Shown piece by piece: positions 59,731-64,000 of a stretch of 64,000 bases of DNA. Both the position numbers and the translations under genes were made by a program. Source of the DNA: Dichomitus squalens LYAD-421 SS1 (taxonomy: Eukaryota; Basidiomycota; Agaricomycetes; Polyporales; Polyporaceae); NCBI RefSeq assembly GCF_000275845.1, contig NW_006766885.1, positions 798,431-862,430 of the forward strand, written 5' to 3'. The number at the start of each line of letters is the position of its first letter. Position 1 is the first letter of the stretch. The notes under the pieces were generated by a model. That model was not told where the DNA came from. It saw nothing but the letters and a program-made list of their open reading frames with translations, and did not search any database.

Positions 59731-61090
59731 CTACAGCTTCGCCTTAGTATCATTGCCGTCAGCAGGGACAAGCTCGAGGATTGCACACATTGCGCGCTCG
59801 GGTTCGTCCCAATGAACCTGGTGAGGAAGACGCTTGGTGATCAGCGTCCACCACGAGCCTACATTCTCCCTATACTCACAAAGTGGTTAGCGCCTCGCAC
59901 CCGTACAAACGTCACGGGCCGCAAGGATATCCCGGCCCTCCTCTCCTCTTCTATTTCTCTACGCAAGTTGACCTCATTCCACAGTGCGAGCCAGAACGAG
60001 TGGTCGCACCAAAGGTTGCGGACTTCAACATCTTTCCAAGCATCCCCTACCAGGAACGCGTTCGGAGGTGGGAGGCGCAACGCATTCTTGCGAAGCGATG
60101 CGAACAGTCCGCTTTCGTACCCACTGCCCATGAGAAGATGATCTGAGCCCCCCCTGGAGTCACCCGGGGTATGGTGCTGGGTGGACTGTCGTTCCTCCTC
60201 CGTCATCACGGTGAACGTAGGAGGTGGGGATGCGAGATAGCGTCGAGATTCATATTGCTCGGGAATGTCTCCCTGGTGAAAGTATGCGGTGACCCATTCG
60301 GCGAATAGTTGTGCGAGTTGTTCAGCTGGGATCGTCCGGTCTGTCAGAGGGAAGTAGAGATCCGAGAGAGTCGGAAAGCCGAGAGCTACGTCGGGGGCGT
60401 CTACATTGAAACGAAACGTTTAGATCTCACACCTTCTTGGGGAAGCGGGGAACACACCAAAAAAGATAACTCTCCGCACATATCGGCCTAGTTCGATACC
60501 ATGCACAGGGAACGACGCAACATTTGCCAGGAGCGCCGCCATCCAGGTCGCCCCAAATGACCATCCTCCGATGATGATACCGCCCGTGTTTGCCTCGGGG
60601 CGTGCTGGAGGAATGTCATGATAGGCCACGAGGTGTATCAGGAGATTATAGACCTCGCGTGCTTGCCCCTTCATGAGCGCATCGAGCCTGTCCCTCGCGG
60701 AAAGAGGATTTGTATTCAGCTCGATAGCCGCTTTCAGGAGCTCGGCTCGCTCTTCTAGTGTGAACGGCTTGGCTCCCGGATAGTCTTGTCTGTTCACTAG
60801 CACAACGCGAGCGTTGTATCGGCCAGCGATAGGAATCAACCTCGCGAATGTACCTTGCAACGGCAGCGTAGATATAATGGCCGTTGAGCTTCCAGACCGG
60901 ATAGTACCGGGAGAGAGAGCGTACCGCCATGCCATCCATAGCCATGCAAGAGAACAATTGTGGTGTAGTCTGTACTTCCTTGGGGCGCACCCGAGTCTTT
61001 GAGGATACCGAGCCGCAGAGCTTCCTCAGTCATGACTGGCAGAGGGCGAGAGCCGCCTCTTGAACCACCTACATCCACTCGCTTTATCAT
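59731..61090 (-). CDS. alpha/beta hydrolase-fold protein
   Basis: This is a serine hydrolase fold with unknown substrate. ATG 61090 gives MIKRVDVGGSRGGSRPLPVM, then TIVLLHGYGWHGG (oxyanion HGxG), a splice to GTFARLIPIAGRYNARVVLV, and NRQDYPGAKPFTLEERAELL. GGIIIGGWSFGATWMAALLA has the nucleophile elbow GWSFG. Later come PHGIELGRYVRRVIFFG-like sequence, LGFPTLSDLYFPLTDRTIPA, a cap-like loop with TEEERQSTQHHTPGDSRGGS, VTFVRVRGANHF spliced to VHWDEPERAMCAILEL and a C-terminal TKAKL. The catalytic His is probably the one in GANHFVHWDEP. The acidic residue is not certain. No signal peptide. Domains are complete. Confidence 0.85.
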
Positions 61091-62205
61091 GCCTACTGTT
61101 GTGAGAGCCCATTGCTCTCGGTTACAATTTGATTGTTAACTTAGCCAGGCACAGCATAGAGTTTCGGAGAAGAACTGACACGAGGTTGCATGGATGCGAA
61201 AGAGTCAGAGGGTCGCCGACAGGTGACTAACATAATGCAAGTAGGCTTTAGTCAGGGGCCGGTGGAGTAGAGTCACTCGAAAACGCTTGAAAACGGGAGA
61301 CGGCAAGAGCTACTGTGCGATATGATCCCACAAGTAGCTTGGTCACTGAGTATAGTTGGGAGATAGGGGCCAATGAGAGCTCTGACCGAACAGCTGTTCC
61401 GAACAGTGGTCTTCAAGCTGTGAGAATGCAACAGCAAGGTGATCATCTGACCTTGCAAGTCTTCGCAGACCAAGAACGCGAGGTGCGTTGTCGGGTCATC
61501 AGGACAGTGAGTAGTGTCAGTTCATCTGGTCACGTATCCGTCTTGGACAGTACGGCGACGCAGATCAAAAGAGAGCCGGTAGGCATGCGCGCTTGCCGTA
61601 GTACAGTGGAGTCGTCATCATGATCCTCTGCGGTTAGACTTGGTGACGGTATAGGCTGTTATACTACCCAATCAAGAAGTTAGTAATAGGTCCATCCATG
61701 CACATACGAGCACTACTACTCTCCTGCGTGATTGCGGTCGCTATGGGGAAGGCGGTGCGAAACATTGGCAAAAAGGCTGCTGACATTCGTTCAACATCCC
61801 TCTAGCCTATTCTCAACCTATCGTCACCGGAAACCTTTGCAGACACTGCCCTTAGAGTGTTTCGAGGATGCAACGAATATCGCGTGAAGCTATATGGGGC
61901 CAGGGTTCGCCAGAGGTCATGGTATCAAGCCGTCAAAAATCTTTGCAACTTTAGATACATAGACGGACATTACATAATAATCTCGTCCATAGCAGGCCAC
62001 ATTGCAAATCGAGTGGACATAATGATGATGATCTCGGTGATGCATCGCATCGTTGCACGCAGCTATGTACCATTACTTTCCAATCTAACAAATGAACGCG
62101 CTTGGTACAGAGCAAGGCAGATGTCACCAGTGATAGTAGTGTACCCGAGTCGCATACTCGCGATAGACGCAGTCGCACAATATCACCTAGCAAACCTGGG
62201 CCTCT
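61091..62205. other. intergenic region
   Basis: 1.1 kb between the hydrolase promoter and the F-box stop, with scattered short frames and AT-rich patches around 61,950-62,050. Nothing recognised. Confidence 0.45.
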
Positions 62206-63564
62206 CTACCAGCCTTCCCAGACCCCCTCGCGGCCCTCGATCGTATCAGTCCAGTGTTTCCAGCAGACTTCCTCCCAAACCTGGTGTCTCGCGCGCTCGC
62301 TCTCCGTCCATCGCAAGCGCGTGTCAGAAGTCAGGTCGCATGCTTCTCGCAGCTCCTGCATGGCACCCGCGAGCGCGCGGTAGCCCTTGTGTGACATCTC
62401 ACATCGGTCACCGGCTGGCGGGGGAATAGAATGTACCGCGACGCGGCGCAGGCGGGGCATTGCGGGCGATCGCAGCGTGAGGTTTGACTGATCTAGGGGC
62501 TCGCGCTCGGCACCAGCCACAGACTGTCCGCCCGGCCCTTGGGTAGGGGTCGTGCTCTCTTGACCCTCGGTCCGCCGGGGGATGCCTAACGCGTCGTGCA
62601 AGAACGAGGCGACGCACTCATGCGATCCGTGGGTGTATGTGGCGTTGGAGATCCGCAAGTTTGTGAGGTTGGGCGCAAGACGCGGCAGGTGGACGAGCGC
62701 ATCGCGGAGCGTCCAGTCGCGGTGGCGGCCACAGATGATGTGCAGGCGCTCGAGCACGGGGAAGCGCGCGTGTTCGACGTGCCCGAAAGATGGCGTCGCA
62801 GATATCGACTGCGCGTTGTCGTGAGCCTTCTTCGGATAGGAACGGTGGTTGTAGGAGAGAGCGGGCGGAGAGGGTTGCGTGTGAAGGGGTGAGTATGGTA
62901 GCATATCCGAACTAGATAGCGCTGATCCGCCACTAGTAGTCCCATGCTCGCTGGAATTACGCAGTTCCTCATTCAGCATGACCGTGACACCCACAAGAAG
63001 AGTCAGGTATCGCAATCGTGGAAGTCGGTGGTGGACAGGGGGGATGATCAACGCATCCGACTGTAGGAGGGTGAAAGTCTCGAGGTAGGACCCAACGAGG
63101 TCGAGCAGGTCCGGTAGGAGAACCATGAAACGCCTGTCCCAGGCATCCTTCTCCTGCTCACGCGCCTGTCGTGCTCGATACCATGCCTCGGATTGCAGAG
63201 TATCTGTGTAAACGTCTTCCCACCGGCTGATGTCCGAACTTGATTTGTCCGAGGGAGGACGCGCGAAGGACAAGAGAAGATGGCGTACTTGGGGTGGTCT
63301 TGCATGAATGCTAGTAACACGTTCCACGTATGCCAGATACTGTTCGATTCCTCGTAGAGAAGTGAATGCGAGTGAGTTGAAGCGAACGGGGTGGGATGCA
63401 AGGTGAAAAAACCTCGAGACGAGTGCCAAGGAACAGCCGGTGTGCCCTCCGTCGGTGCATGCGTGCAGGAAGATGTGCTGCCAGATCTCGAGAGGTAAGT
63501 GTGCCTTTCGTTGGAGGATAGAGCTACAGTCCATCGCAGGAAAGGCCTTGCGGGAAACTGCCAT
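62206..63564 (-). CDS. F-box protein
   Basis: A single long exon of about 452 residues. The N-terminal region QRKAHLPLEIWQHIFLHACT then SLALVSRFFHLASHPVRF is a standard F-box (LPxEIWxxIF, LxLVSRxFxxLA), which usually links a protein to a Skp1-Cullin ubiquitin ligase. The middle and C-terminal parts contain leucine-rich segments suited to target recognition (LRYLTLLVGVTVM, FPVLERLHIICGRHRDWTLR, LAPNLTNLRISNATYTHG) and hydrophilic inserts. The protein ends EGREGVWEGW. The target cannot be predicted. Agaricomycetes carry many such proteins. Confidence 0.85.
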   Translation of the reverse strand: MAVSRKAFPAMDCSSILQRKAHLPLEIWQHIFLHACTDGGHTGCSLALVSRFFHLASHPVRFNSLAFTSLRGIEQYLAYVERVTSIHARPPQVRHLLLSFARPPSDKSSSDISRWEDVYTDTLQSEAWYRARQAREQEKDAWDRRFMVLLPDLLDLVGSYLETFTLLQSDALIIPPVHHRLPRLRYLTLLVGVTVMLNEELRNSSEHGTTSGGSALSSSDMLPYSPLHTQPSPPALSYNHRSYPKKAHDNAQSISATPSFGHVEHARFPVLERLHIICGRHRDWTLRDALVHLPRLAPNLTNLRISNATYTHGSHECVASFLHDALGIPRRTEGQESTTPTQGPGGQSVAGAEREPLDQSNLTLRSPAMPRLRRVAVHSIPPPAGDRCEMSHKGYRALAGAMQELREACDLTSDTRLRWTESERARHQVWEEVCWKHWTDTIEGREGVWEGW

Positions 63565-64000
63565 TGCCGCATGAGTCCGTCCATGGCGGCAAGAGTTGCC
63601 TTATATGACCGGAGTCGAATGCGTTACCGAAACGCATAGGTAAGGTTGGACATGAGCCGATCACTAATGATACACCAAGATCGTACTGCTGAAATCATGG
63701 TCTCCATGTATGTGGCAGGAGTAACGATCCGTTGCACCGAGATGGGAAATCGACAGGGGCTTGGCCGTCGAGTCCGAATCACTGTGCTTCCGATGCTGCA
63801 CTGCACTGCCACAACATGGCATAAGACGGCCGGTTGGGTTGGTCAGACTTGATTGAGACTCCTGATGAGAACCTGACTCACGCATGAGTTGCGCCCGAAT
63901 ATGTATGTGTCGAAGTGATGGCCAAGGGCTGACTGGGCTATGCGAGTACAAATGAAGGCGGAACAGCTTGAAACTTAGGCGACGACGAGCCTTTCTGCTC
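63565..64000. other. right end of window, upstream of the F-box gene
   Basis: 436 nt of F-box promoter, with CTTATATGAC at about 63,600 as a possible TATA element (minus strand). No further gene start is recognised before the edge. Confidence 0.45.

Overview
The window is nuclear DNA from a basidiomycete fungus of the Agaricomycetes, most likely a polypore-type species. The evidence is GC-rich coding sequence, many introns of about 50-60 nt per gene, a Lentinula PriB-type Zn2Cys6 regulator, a Pleurotus-type proteinase I9 inhibitor, and a cluster of degenerate protein-kinase-like genes of a kind expanded in mushrooms. Order and species are inference.

Layout. 1-18.8 kb is conserved core sequence: the 3' part of a ZNFX1/NFX1-type RNA helicase (+), an auxin-efflux-carrier-family transporter (+), a PriB-like Zn2Cys6 factor (+), an eIF5-mimic W2 protein (-) and a PLK4-like polo-box protein (-) whose DFG motif is lost. 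19-38 kb is the accessory part. It holds three intact copies, one disrupted copy and one small fragment of a kinase-like gene family (two subtypes), two copies of an unrecognised companion family (gene A and gene B, same intron plan) and a shared 5' sequence motif found four times. A PP2C phosphatase and a PNS1/CTL transporter are embedded in this stretch. 38-43 kb is repeat-rich: an LTR-like remnant, the meiotic recombination gene MND1, and two nearly identical 631-bp terminal-inverted-repeat elements on either side of a 245-base N gap. 43.7-64 kb is again ordinary gene space: a large disordered basidiomycete protein, the complex I PSST subunit (NDUFS7), a PAS-kinase-like Ser/Thr kinase, a 3-methyladenine DNA glycosylase, a tiny I9 proteinase inhibitor, a conserved protein of unknown function, an alpha/beta hydrolase and an F-box protein.

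Themes. (1) The accessory block looks like a locally duplicated kinase plus companion-protein module with pseudogene decay. (2) Very small exons carry diagnostic motifs: 19 nt for a Walker A loop, 7 nt and 21 nt in the glycosylase, 15 nt in MND1, and an ATG-only first exon in MND1. (3) A PLK4-type gene with both polo-box-like regions, but a catalytically compromised kinase domain, sits in a lineage thought to lack centrioles. All exon boundaries were deduced by eye from splice signals and reading frame, without transcripts.
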